17,650 bases of DNA, from positions 1 to 17,650 of the forward strand of contig CAMLOU010000091.1 in NCBI GenBank assembly GCA_946481735.1, written 5' to 3'. The stretch comes from an uncultured Cellvibrio sp. Lineage in GTDB: Bacteria; Pseudomonadota; Gammaproteobacteria; Pseudomonadales; Cellvibrionaceae. Each line of letters starts with the position of its first letter. Positions within the stretch are counted from its first letter, which is position 1. Shown here in pieces: positions 8,217 to 15,597 of this stretch. Both the position numbers and the translations under genes were made by a program. Below the pieces are notes generated by a model, which was given only the letters and a program-made list of their open reading frames with translations, did not search any database and had not been told where the DNA came from.

Positions 8217-9662
8217 ATGAATTTCGCCACCATCGCCCGGGTGCTGGGCGTACTGCTCACCCTGTTCAGCCTGACCCTGCTGGTGCCCATCACCATCTCC
8301 CTGTGGTTTGACGACCACAATTACATGACCTTCCTGCTGGCCTTCGCCATCACCTTCGCCGCCGGTATTGGCTTGTGGTTGCCTGCACGCACGAGCAAAG
8401 CCGATCTACGCACCCGCGATGGCTTCCTGATTACCGCGCTGTTCTGGTCGGTGCTGAGTACTTTCGGGGCGCTGCCGCTGATCCTGTCCGATGGACTTTC
8501 CCTGTCGTTTACCGATGCGATGTTTGAAGCCGTCTCAGGCCTGACGACCACCGGAGCCACTGTCATCAGCGGCCTGGACCAGCTGCCGCCGTCGATTCTC
8601 TATTACCGTCACCAACTTCAGTGGTTCGGCGGCATCGGGATCATCGTGATAGCCGTGGCGATCCTGCCGATGCTGGGCATCGGTGGGATGCAGCTCTATC
8701 GCGCCGAAGCGCCAGGGCCGGTGAAGGACAACAAACTTACACCGCGGATTACAGAAACGGCCAAGGCACTGTTCCTGATGTACCTGGTGCTGACCCTCAC
8801 CTGCGGTATCGCCTACTGGCTGGCGGGGATGACCTGGTTCGAGGCCCTGTGCCATGCGTTTTCCACCGTCGCCAATGGCGGTTTCTCCACCCACGATGAC
8901 AGTATTCGTTATTTCGATAGTTCAGCGATCTTGCTGATATGCTCCGTCTTTATGTTGATATCAGGTGCGAACTTCGCGTTACACTTTTTCGTCTGGCGGG
9001 AGAAAAGCCTGCATTACTATTTTGCCGATGCGGAGTTTCGCTTTTACTTTGGCTGGATTGTCGTGGGCACCCTGGTGACCGTGAGCTATCTCTACTTCAC
9101 CCACACCTACGACGCCAAGGACAGCTTTGTTATCGGTTTCTTCAACCTCGCATCAACCCTCAGTACTGCCGGGTTTGCAGCCGACTTTGTTGCCTGGCCA
9201 TCCTTCCTGCCCTTTGCCCTGTTTATCCTCGCCTTCCTCGGCGGCTGCGCCAGCTCCACCGGCGGCGGCATGAAGATGATTCGCGTCCTGTTGCTCTACA
9301 AACAGGGTATCCGTGAAATCCATCGCCTGATCTTTCCCAACGCGGTCATCCCCATCAAGGTGGGGCGCATCAATGTGTCGGATCGGGTGGTGGAAGCGGT
9401 GTGGGGATTTTTTGCGATGTACGTGGTGATGTACATCCTGATGTTCTTGCTGCTCTTGATGAGCGGCCTGGATCTGGTCACCTCCTTCTCCGCCGTGGGT
9501 GCCTGCATCACCAACCTCGGCCCGGGTATGGGCGAGGTGGCGTCCAATTACAGCAGCATCAATGCGCCGGCAAAATGGGTGCTGTGTTTCGCGATGTTGT
9601 TGGGGCGGTTGGAGGTGTTTACGTTGTTGGTGTTGTTTAGCCCAATGTTTTGGCGGCGGTAG
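8217..9662 (+). CDS. trkH: Trk potassium uptake channel subunit TrkH
   Basis: Inner-membrane K+ (and Na+) conducting subunit of the Trk system. The product is 481 residues; E. coli TrkH is 483. It has four membrane-pore-membrane repeats, each with a short selectivity-filter loop: TTTGAT at 110-115, VANGGFS at 218-224, STAGF at 316-320, and the last near 428-436 (GACITNLGPG). These positions agree with the family filter glycines at about 113, 220, 315 and 432. Hydrophobic segments run from the N-terminus to the end. The GGCASSTGGGMKM stretch near 342-354 belongs to the intramembrane loop region of the third repeat, a known gating element. The start has only a distant GGA upstream. The gene ends convergently with the ATP-grasp gene, with a palindrome between them. 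Confidence 0.97.
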   Translation: MNFATIARVLGVLLTLFSLTLLVPITISLWFDDHNYMTFLLAFAITFAAGIGLWLPARTSKADLRTRDGFLITALFWSVLSTFGALPLILSDGLSLSFTDAMFEAVSGLTTTGATVISGLDQLPPSILYYRHQLQWFGGIGIIVIAVAILPMLGIGGMQLYRAEAPGPVKDNKLTPRITETAKALFLMYLVLTLTCGIAYWLAGMTWFEALCHAFSTVANGGFSTHDDSIRYFDSSAILLICSVFMLISGANFALHFFVWREKSLHYYFADAEFRFYFGWIVVGTLVTVSYLYFTHTYDAKDSFVIGFFNLASTLSTAGFAADFVAWPSFLPFALFILAFLGGCASSTGGGMKMIRVLLLYKQGIREIHRLIFPNAVIPIKVGRINVSDRVVEAVWGFFAMYVVMYILMFLLLLMSGLDLVTSFSAVGACITNLGPGMGEVASNYSSINAPAKWVLCFAMLLGRLEVFTLLVLFSPMFWRR

Positions 9663-9682
9663 GTGTTAGTGGAGAGCGGGGT

Positions 9683-9708
9683 GTCGGATTACGCTGCGCT
9701 AATCCGAC
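9683..9708. repeat. Palindrome between convergent trkH and ATP-grasp genes (dispersed-repeat-like)
   Basis: Perfect 9-bp arms GTCGGATTA (9683-9691) and TAATCCGAC (9700-9708) with an 8-nt loop CGCTGCGC, followed by CTACG. From memory, this GTCGGATTA-CGC...-TAATCCGAC-CTACG form recurs as a small intergenic palindrome in many proteobacterial genomes. It lies 20 nt after the trkH stop and 31 nt after the stop of the opposing gene. It has no flanking T-tract on either side, so a terminator role is possible but not shown. Confidence 0.6.
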
Positions 9709-9739
9709 CTACGGAGATGATCGACCTCAACTAAAAGTA

Positions 9740-10696
9740 TTACAGGCCATCTTTTGTGAAGGTGCGCATCACGTAATCCACCCGTTGCTCGGGGGTACGG
9801 TGGGCGCGCGGTTTGAGGGATTCGATGTGGCGCAGGCGCGGTAGCAGGCCGCGGCCATTGGCGACTTGAATCGATAATCCCGGCCGGGCATTCAATTCCA
9901 GCAGCTGCGCGCCGCGCACTTTGTCGAGCACAATGTCGGTACCGATATAGCCCAGGCCGGTCATCTCGTAGCAGCGGGAGGCCAGCAACAGCATGTCACG
10001 CCAGTTGGCGATCTGGATCTCGTTGAGCGGGCGTTTGGTGTCGGGATGGTGGGTGACGGGTTTGGAAAATTGCACCGCTTTAAGCGCGCGACCAGTGGCG
10101 ATATCCAGCCCCACGCCCACCGCGCCCTGGTGCAGGTTGGCCTTGCCGTCGGAGGCGTGGGTCGCCAGCCGCAGCATGGCCATTACCGGGTAACCCTTGA
10201 ACACGATGATGCGGATATCCGGCACGCCTTCGTAGGAATAGCCCTCGAACGAGTCGTCGAACTGGATCAGGTCTTCCACGATCACCATGTCCGGCTTGCC
10301 GCCCAGAGAATAAAGACCCGCGAGGGTATTACTCATGTGGCGGCGGATATCCTCAATCGTGATTTCCGCACCGGATGACTTGATAAACTTGTCGCCGCGC
10401 CGACCAATAATCACCAGAATCCCTTTGCCGCCCGAACCCTTCGCCGGCTTGACCGCGAAGCCCTCAAGCCCTTCGAGCTTCTTTTCAATATGGGCGATCT
10501 CATGTTGCTGCTCAACCACAAAAAACAGGCGTGGCGTTGCCACCTCGTATTCTTCGGCGAGCAGTTTGGTCTTGAGTTTGTTATCCACTAGCGGGAACAG
10601 GTGGCGGGAATTGTAGCTGCCGATAAAGTCGCGATTGCGGCAATTCATCCCCAGAATTCCCATGCGGCGCAGGCGCCACGGACTGACCCATTTCAC
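9740..10696 (-). CDS. ATP-grasp alpha-L-glutamate ligase-like protein (RimK-related)
   Basis: 318-residue protein of the RimK-related ATP-grasp family that occurs with inactive-transglutaminase membrane proteins. Such enzymes form an amide bond through an acyl-phosphate, usually adding an amino acid to a carboxylate; the substrate here is unknown. ATP-grasp landmarks are FAVKPAKGSGGKGILVI (80-96, Lys83 and Lys86 and the glycine-rich loop), VIVEDLIQF at 138-146, PDIRIIVFKGYPVMAMLR at 159-176, and LLELNARPGLSIQVANG at 265-281 with metal-binding Glu267 and Asn269. Start is GTG, sharing GTGA with the stop of the upstream membrane-protein gene. The resulting N-terminus (WVSPWRLRRMGILGMNCRN) looks like the family start. 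No signal peptide or membrane segment is seen, so it is cytoplasmic. It is the last gene of the three-gene set. Confidence 0.9.
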   Translation of the reverse strand: MKWVSPWRLRRMGILGMNCRNRDFIGSYNSRHLFPLVDNKLKTKLLAEEYEVATPRLFFVVEQQHEIAHIEKKLEGLEGFAVKPAKGSGGKGILVIIGRRGDKFIKSSGAEITIEDIRRHMSNTLAGLYSLGGKPDMVIVEDLIQFDDSFEGYSYEGVPDIRIIVFKGYPVMAMLRLATHASDGKANLHQGAVGVGLDIATGRALKAVQFSKPVTHHPDTKRPLNEIQIANWRDMLLLASRCYEMTGLGYIGTDIVLDKVRGAQLLELNARPGLSIQVANGRGLLPRLRHIESLKPRAHRTPEQRVDYVMRTFTKDGL

Positions 10697-12243
10697 TTGG
10701 TGCCACCCGCCTTGTCTTCGACAGTTTCGTTCTCCACCATGGCGCGGAAGCGGCGCAACTCAGAGAATTTGTAGCCCGTGTACTGACCCATCAACATGAT
10801 GAACGCAAGGAACACCAGGTTGAGTTCCGGGAAATTAAAGGTCAGGTGACCGATCAACGGCAACTGCATCATCAGGTAGGCCAGCACCGCCACCAGCAGG
10901 CTGCCGCCGCCCTGGACAAGGACTTCTTTCGGGCCTTCTTCTTCCCACAGGATCGACATCCGCTCAATGGTCCAGGCGATGATGATCATCGGGAAGAAGG
11001 TGATCGTCATGCCGGTATTCAGGCCCATCTGGTAACCCACCAGGCTGAGGACCGAGATAATAAAGATCACCAGCACCACCAGCGTGGCGATACGCGCAAT
11101 CAACAACAGGTTCAGGCGCGACAGGTAGGTGCGTAATACCAGGCCGAAGGACACCACCGAGATAAAGCTGAACAGCCCCAGGCCGAGTGACGTCTGCAAG
11201 AACGCGAGCGCAATCAGGATCGGCATAAAGGTGCCGGAGGTCTTCAAGCCCACGATCACGCGCATAAAGACCACCACCAGGGCGCCCAGCGGCAACAGGA
11301 ACAGCAGCTTGAACATACTCTGCTCTTCAATCGGTAAACGGTGCACGCCGATGATGGAGAAGATGTTGTCATTGGTCTGGGCGCGAGCCAATTCGAGCGC
11401 CGGTACGGTTTGATAAATCATGGAGAAGCCGATGCGCGAATTACGTCCACCCACCACATCCAGCAGCGACTGATTGCCGCGATGCCAGATCAACAGGTTT
11501 TCCGGCACACCTTGCTGGCCAGTAGCGGGGTTAAACAGCACCCACTCTTCGCCGTCATAGACTTCTACCATCTGCGTCAGGGATTGGTGACGGCGGGCAT
11601 CTTCGAGGTATAAGCCCATGGCGCTGCGGGCGGGGATGCCCGCCTGGTTCAGCAGTTTCTCCAGCAGCGTGGCCATATTGGGTTCCGCCGCCAGCATGAG
11701 GGAGGCATTCTGGTCCGGCGATGGATTTTTAAGCAGCTTGATCAGTTCGCGCGTCATACTCTGCGGCGTACTGGAGGTCGACAACGCAACCGCCAGCATC
11801 TGGCCGGCCGCTGTTGCCTGGGGGCCATCCCAGATGACCGGTTTGGCCTGGGGCGTCTGGGGTTCCAGAGTAGGCTCGTAATCGAGGCCACCGACAAACT
11901 GGGCTTTGTAATAAAGGGTTTGCGGGCCGCTGGCGCTGCGCTTGGTCCACTCGCCACGCCGGCCTTCGTTGCTTTCGATCACTGACCAGCCATAACCGGG
12001 TGAGGCAGCCTGTTCGGTAAACATCCGAAATCCGGGCGGGTTGTCCGGCAACGCCAGGTTGGCGACCACGGCATCACCGCTGGCGAAAAAGTCCACCCGC
12101 GCCTCGATCATCCACACCGGGCGCTGTTCGCCGGCCAAAAACGGAATCTCCATATTAGTATGACGCAGCCAGGCGGTGCCCAGGCCGAGCACAATCAATC
12201 CGACAATAATGCTGTAAAACGGAACGCGGGAGGGCTTATTCAT
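10693..12243 (-). CDS. Membrane protein with inactive transglutaminase fold and 7-TM domain (UUP1 family)
   Basis: 516-residue inner-membrane protein. One N-terminal helix (about 9-26) is followed by a roughly 280-residue region expected in the periplasm, then a helical membrane domain (about 311-495) and a short charged tail. Residues about 145-245 resemble a transglutaminase core but lack its catalytic residues. Where an active core has Cys before ALLLxALLRALGIPAR, this has PNMATLLEKLLNQAGIPAR. The HxWVEVY histidine region reads TQMVEVYDGEEW, and the closing aspartate position reads FNPATG. The membrane domain contains GLKTSGTFMPILIALAF, which I recall as well conserved in the family. Its ATG shares ATGA with the stop of the protease gene upstream, and its TGA overlaps the GTG of the ATP-grasp gene downstream. 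The family is known; the function is not. A scaffold or transport role is inference. Confidence 0.88.
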   Translation of the reverse strand: MNKPSRVPFYSIIVGLIVLGLGTAWLRHTNMEIPFLAGEQRPVWMIEARVDFFASGDAVVANLALPDNPPGFRMFTEQAASPGYGWSVIESNEGRRGEWTKRSASGPQTLYYKAQFVGGLDYEPTLEPQTPQAKPVIWDGPQATAAGQMLAVALSTSSTPQSMTRELIKLLKNPSPDQNASLMLAAEPNMATLLEKLLNQAGIPARSAMGLYLEDARRHQSLTQMVEVYDGEEWVLFNPATGQQGVPENLLIWHRGNQSLLDVVGGRNSRIGFSMIYQTVPALELARAQTNDNIFSIIGVHRLPIEEQSMFKLLFLLPLGALVVVFMRVIVGLKTSGTFMPILIALAFLQTSLGLGLFSFISVVSFGLVLRTYLSRLNLLLIARIATLVVLVIFIISVLSLVGYQMGLNTGMTITFFPMIIIAWTIERMSILWEEEGPKEVLVQGGGSLLVAVLAYLMMQLPLIGHLTFNFPELNLVFLAFIMLMGQYTGYKFSELRRFRAMVENETVEDKAGGTK

Positions 12244-13205
12244 TGGTCAGCCTGTGGTTCAGGTTTAGGCTCTGGTTGGCTTTGGGGTTGCGGTTGAGTT
12301 TGGGGCTGCGGCTTGGCTTGTGGCTCGCTGGCAGCCTTCGGTTTTTCTTCCGCTTTGGGTTTTTCTTCCGCTTTGGGTTTTTCTTCCGCTTTGGGTTTGT
12401 CTTGCGCTTTAGGTGCCGGCTCCGGGGCTTTCTCCGGGCGAACCGGGGGAACAATCTCGCTGCGGCTCACATCCACCAGCATCACATCGCGCAACACGTT
12501 GCGGCCAATCAGCATGGGTTGTTCCAGGTTGCTGCGGTCAGCGAGGGTAAATTCGGCGTTCTGGGTAATCTTGCCCAGGGTAATCCGCATCTCCACCACA
12601 GGGCGGCGCTCCGGCTCCTCGGCACCCGACTGAACGATATGGACGCGGCGAACCCGTTTGCGCTCCACTTCAACCGGCTCGCGCGTCGTGGGGTGATAGA
12701 CGGTAAAACGCACCCATTCTTCCCCATTGCGTTCAAAGGTCTGGATATCGCGCGCGTCCATAGATGCTGTCGTGGCGCCAGTATCAATCCGCGCGCTCAT
12801 ACTGAAACCGAGATCGTTGAGATAAACCTGCTCTTTTTCACCCACCACCTGCTTGTCCTGAAACGCCGTGTCATTGACGTTGGTCGCCTGCACCGGACGC
12901 GGCGGCAATTTGGGACACACAATCGGGCGAGGTCTTTCTACGGGTGGTGGTGGCGGCGGCGGAATGGCAGCGAGCTTCTTTTGTTCCTCAAGGCTCTCGC
13001 TGAGCATATTGATAGTTTCTTCCAGCTTGGCCTGTTGCTGGGTAAAGATTTCCTGCTGGGATTTCTGCGTCGCCAGACATTGGTCCAGCGCATCCAGCTC
13101 GGTTTTTTTAACAAACAGATGAGAGGTTGAACTGCAAGCAGTCAGGGTCAACCATAGCGATCCAACAACGATCCAATGCAAACCTGACTTTGTGTTATTG
13201 CTCAT
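12240..13205 (-). CDS. Retropepsin-like aspartyl protease lipoprotein (RimB / ATP-dependent zinc protease family)
   Basis: 321-residue protein with a lipoprotein signal peptide (hydrophobic WIVVGSLWLTLTAC, lipobox LTAC, lipidated Cys24). Ser at +2 favours sorting to the outer membrane. A charged, probably coiled-coil stretch (about 34-78) and a run of seven prolines (82-88) lead to the protease domain. Its SARIDTGATTASMDA carries the single-Asp DTGA motif of retropepsins (Asp141) and the domain ends in LIGRNVLRDVMLVDVS. Databases call the family ATP-dependent zinc protease, but the fold is aspartyl-protease-like. The C-terminal tail of about 60 residues is low complexity: KPKAEE repeats, then Gln/Pro/Glu-rich sequence. 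The frame also opens at a TTG (13217); I prefer the ATG at 13205, though neither has a clear Shine-Dalgarno. It is the first gene of the coupled three-gene set. Confidence 0.87.
   Translation of the reverse strand: MSNNTKSGLHWIVVGSLWLTLTACSSTSHLFVKKTELDALDQCLATQKSQQEIFTQQQAKLEETINMLSESLEEQKKLAAIPPPPPPPVERPRPIVCPKLPPRPVQATNVNDTAFQDKQVVGEKEQVYLNDLGFSMSARIDTGATTASMDARDIQTFERNGEEWVRFTVYHPTTREPVEVERKRVRRVHIVQSGAEEPERRPVVEMRITLGKITQNAEFTLADRSNLEQPMLIGRNVLRDVMLVDVSRSEIVPPVRPEKAPEPAPKAQDKPKAEEKPKAEEKPKAEEKPKAASEPQAKPQPQTQPQPQSQPEPKPEPQADQ
12342..12413 (-). repeat. 18-nt in-frame tandem repeat in the protease gene
   Basis: Three perfect copies of an 18-nt unit, TTTTTCTTCCGCTTTGGG on the plus strand, at 12342-12359, 12360-12377 and 12378-12395. 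A fourth copy with three changes follows at 12396-12413. Each unit encodes Lys-Pro-Lys-Ala-Glu-Glu on the minus strand. The unit length is a multiple of three, so copy number can change without breaking the frame. Confidence 0.95.
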
Positions 13206-13316
13206 TATTCTGGCCAACGACTATCACATGAATTGAGTAACAGGAGATGCTGGGTTAGCAGCGACGGATGAGCGCTCTCGAATAACACACCGGAGCGCGG
13301 CGACAAAAGCCGCCTA

Positions 13317-13322
13317 ATTGTA
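13317..13322 (-). promoter_or_regulatory. Candidate -10 box for the protease-led operon
   Basis: TACAAT on the minus strand, about 112 nt upstream of the protease ATG, in the 200-nt gap after the acyltransferase gene. The -35 region at 16-17 nt spacing is poor (GTGTGT/TGTGTT). A GCGGC/GCCGC hairpin with an AAAA-containing loop lies just downstream of it (about 13296-13312). This gap also shows no clear terminator for the acyltransferase gene. Confidence 0.25.
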
Positions 13323-13405
13323 GCCCTAAGACTGACGCAACACACTATGGTGAAAAAGGATTTTTTGCAAAGAAAGCGTCTCAATAGCCTCGCGCTAACA
13401 TTCTG

Positions 13406-14323
13406 TTACGGCAGGTTCCTCTGGTAATGCCGGGGATAACCCTCCGGCAGGCGACGAAAACGTTTGTATTCCCACTGATACTGCGCCGGTGCGCGCCGCA
13501 CACAGGCCTCAACACTCGCATTCATACCCGTCAGCGAGGTCAGCTCATCCTCGCTATAAATAGCCGGATCGGCATCCAACACCACCATCTTGAACCCACC
13601 CGGCACCCGCTGCGCAAACACCGAAGCCACCGCACAACCGGTTTTTTGAATCAGGCCGTGGATCAAACCAATCGTCAGCGCCGGCTGACCAAAGAACGGC
13701 GCAACCCCCCCAGCCGCTGTCTTCTCCGGCACCTGATCCGGCAAAATGCCCACGATGGTGCCCTGCTGCAACGCCTTGAGCAGCATCATCACACCCTTGC
13801 GATTGGTCGGCGCCATCGTAATGTTCAACTTACTGCGCCCGTTCAACACCAGCTCATCCATCGCCGCCGACTTCAACGGCTGATACATCGCCGTCAAGGG
13901 CGCAATACTCGCCAGATACGGTGCCACCACCTCCCAATTCCCATGATGCGGCGCCAACACCAACAACCCTTTCCCCAAAGCCAACTTGTCCCGCAGAATA
14001 TGCTCGCCCTCGACCTCCACCATCTTGCTCTTGAGCCAGGCGTAATCCCTCCGCCAAACTGCACCCGCCTCCATCGCCGTCTTCATCGTCTCCTGCAAAC
14101 TCTCACGCGCCAACGCATGAATCTCTGCTTCACTTAACTCCGGAAAACACAACTGCAGATTCGCAATCGTCACCCGCTTCTCCCGCCCTCTTCCGCGCCA
14201 CAACAAACCACCCAAAAAAGTGCCCAAAGCACGACTTATGGATAGCGGTAAAAGCGAAAGGAATTTAATAAAACTGACGACTAACCAGTCTTTCATTCGT
14301 GGTGAACTCATTATTGTGAACAT
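13406..14323 (-). CDS. LpxL/HtrB-family lysophospholipid (lipid A) acyltransferase
   Basis: 305-residue member of the family that adds secondary acyl chains to lipid A, at the inner face of the inner membrane. An N-terminal hydrophobic stretch (about residues 14-42) anchors it. The catalytic HX4E motif is intact as HHGNWE (His126, Glu131), followed by the usual MYQPLKSAAMDELVLNGR segment, GILPDQVPEKTAAGGVAPFFGQ and the closing QYQWEYKRFRR. ATGs at 14323, 14311 and 14296 are all possible starts. None has a good Shine-Dalgarno, and the shortest gives MKDWLVVSFIKFLSLLPLS, which looks most like the family N-terminus. A related gene occupies the same place next to glyQ in Pseudomonas. Whether it acts on lipid A or another lysophospholipid, and with which acyl chain, cannot be told. 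It is separated from the downstream protease operon by 200 nt. Confidence 0.9.
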   Translation of the reverse strand: MFTIMSSPRMKDWLVVSFIKFLSLLPLSISRALGTFLGGLLWRGRGREKRVTIANLQLCFPELSEAEIHALARESLQETMKTAMEAGAVWRRDYAWLKSKMVEVEGEHILRDKLALGKGLLVLAPHHGNWEVVAPYLASIAPLTAMYQPLKSAAMDELVLNGRSKLNITMAPTNRKGVMMLLKALQQGTIVGILPDQVPEKTAAGGVAPFFGQPALTIGLIHGLIQKTGCAVASVFAQRVPGGFKMVVLDADPAIYSEDELTSLTGMNASVEACVRRAPAQYQWEYKRFRRLPEGYPRHYQRNLP

Positions 14324-14409
14324 CTACTGCCAACAACTGGCAAAACAGCCAGCCAGCTTACCGGAAAAAATCCTGCAAACAAACGCCGATGATTTGCACA
14401 GACTCCGCC

Positions 14410-14515
14410 GTTGGCGTCCGGTCTTGTCTCTGAGACCATCACCAGCATGGATGCTGGTGATGAGCCCCCAGGGAAGGGTTCACGGCGAGTCTCAGAGACA
14501 AGACCGGATGCCAAC
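14410..14515. repeat. Compound inverted repeat (nested hairpins) between the acyltransferase gene and glyQ
   Basis: Outer arms of 27 nt at 14410-14436 and 14489-14515 are complementary except for one G-T pair (14416 with 14509). Inside is a second perfect 12-bp inverted repeat, CATCACCAGCAT (14437-14448) and ATGCTGGTGATG (14451-14462), directly joined to the outer left arm. A 26-nt spacer containing CCCCCAGGGAAGGG completes the unit. The total is 106 bp and it carries no protein gene. It has the form of a dispersed palindromic or MITE-like element. From memory, related AGCCCCCAGGGAAGGGTTCACGGCG segments recur in gammaproteobacterial intergenic regions. No clear target-site duplication is visible. 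Confidence 0.85.
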
Positions 14516-14560
14516 CCACCACGAAACCACCCGACAGTACTAATGCCGCACCAGTCCCGC

Positions 14561-14566
14561 TATAAT
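14561..14566 (+). promoter_or_regulatory. Candidate -10 box for glyQS
   Basis: Exact TATAAT 47 nt upstream of the glyQ GTG. At 17-nt spacing the -35 is TACTAA (14538-14543), which is poor. Transcription would start near 14573 and give a leader of about 40 nt. The compound repeat ends 45 nt upstream. The other side of this 290-nt divergent region has only weak candidates for the acyltransferase promoter. Confidence 0.5.
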
Positions 14567-14613
14567 CCGGCGCTCTTTTATCTTTTCGAACCGCAAGCCA
14601 GAGGCAAGTCTCC

Positions 14614-15597
14614 GTGTCTGACCATCAAGATTCCGCAGGTTCTCCCAAGCCTGATGCCAAAAAACCGGATGTAAGCACCTTCCAGGGGCTGATCCTCGCC
14701 CTGCAAGAATATTGGGCGCGCCAGGGTTGCGTGATCCTGCAACCGCTCGACCTCGAAGTCGGCGCCGGCACCTTCCACCCCGCCACCTTCCTGCGCGCCA
14801 TCGGCCCGGAAACCTGGAACGCCGCCTACGTGCAGCCCTGCCGCCGCCCCAAAGACGGCCGTTACGGCGAGAACCCCAACCGCTTGCAGCATTACTACCA
14901 GTTTCAGGTTGCACTTAAACCCTCGCCGGACAATATCCAGGAACTCTACCTGGGTTCATTGCGCGAGATGGGTATCGACACCACCGTTCACGACATCCGC
15001 TTTGTAGAAGACAACTGGGAATCGCCCACCCTCGGCGCCTGGGGCCTCGGCTGGGAAGTCTGGCTGAACGGGATGGAAGTCACGCAGTTCACTTATTTCC
15101 AACAAGTGGGTGGGCTCGAGTGTTATCCGGTCACCGGTGAAATCACCTACGGTATCGAGCGCATCGCCATGTACCTGCAAGGTGTGGATTCGATCTTTGA
15201 TCTGGTGTGGACCATCAACCCCAACGGCGACAAGGTCACCTATGGTGATGTGTTCCATCAAAACGAAGTGGAGATGTCCACCTTCAACTTTGAAGAAGCG
15301 GACACCGAATTTTTATTTCACAGCTTTGATGTCTACGAACGCGAGAGCCAGCGTTTGATGGAAAAAAGTTTGCCGCTGCCTGCGTATGAAATGGTGATGA
15401 AAGCGTCTCACGCATTTAACTTGCTGGATGCCCGCCACGCGATTTCGGTCACCGAACGCCAGCGTTTTATCCTGCGTGTGCGTGCACTGGCGCGCGCCGT
15501 GGCGCAGGCCTATTTTGACAAGCGTAAATCGCTCGGCTTCCCGCTGGCCCCTGAATCTCTGCGCAATGAATTGCTGTCCGCGGAGGGAGAAGAATAA
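14614..15597 (+). CDS. glyQ: Glycyl-tRNA synthetase alpha subunit
   Basis: Catalytic class II subunit of the bacterial alpha2beta2 glycyl-tRNA synthetase; makes glycyl-adenylate and charges tRNA(Gly) in the cytoplasm. The 327-residue product follows the E. coli GlyQ sequence closely: [76 protein letters not shown], the [14 protein letters not shown] motif 3 region, and [17 protein letters not shown] near the end. It carries about 15-20 extra residues at the N-terminus (polar, Asp/Lys/Pro-rich). The start is GTG with GAGG nine bases upstream, and no ATG near the family N-terminus competes with it. The stop TAA shares one base with the glyS ATG (TAATG), so the two subunits are translationally coupled, as expected for a complex. 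Confidence 0.98.
   Translation: MSDHQDSAGSPKPDAKKPDVSTFQGLILALQEYWARQGCVILQPLDLEVGAGTFHPATFLRAIGPETWNAAYVQPCRRPKDGRYGENPNRLQHYYQFQVALKPSPDNIQELYLGSLREMGIDTTVHDIRFVEDNWESPTLGAWGLGWEVWLNGMEVTQFTYFQQVGGLECYPVTGEITYGIERIAMYLQGVDSIFDLVWTINPNGDKVTYGDVFHQNEVEMSTFNFEEADTEFLFHSFDVYERESQRLMEKSLPLPAYEMVMKASHAFNLLDARHAISVTERQRFILRVRALARAVAQAYFDKRKSLGFPLAPESLRNELLSAEGEE

Noticed and set aside
12342..12413. CRISPR-like repeat array
   Set aside because: The units are contiguous without spacers, 18 nt long and in frame with a coding sequence.
12243..13130. Rightward frame of 295 codons antisense to the protease gene
   Set aside because: Its Phe/Leu/Arg-rich start is the reverse of the KPKAEE repeat. The leftward frame has a lipobox, a DTGA domain and coupled overlaps.
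13353..13366. AAAAAGGATTTTTT as a terminator of the acyltransferase gene
   Set aside because: The stem would be only A-T pairs with a very short loop; no GC-rich stem precedes a T-run on the relevant strand.
14220..14543. Small rightward frame across the acyltransferase start and the compound repeat
   Set aside because: It reads through the inverted repeat and overlaps the real gene antisense; such repeat-derived peptides are common false calls.
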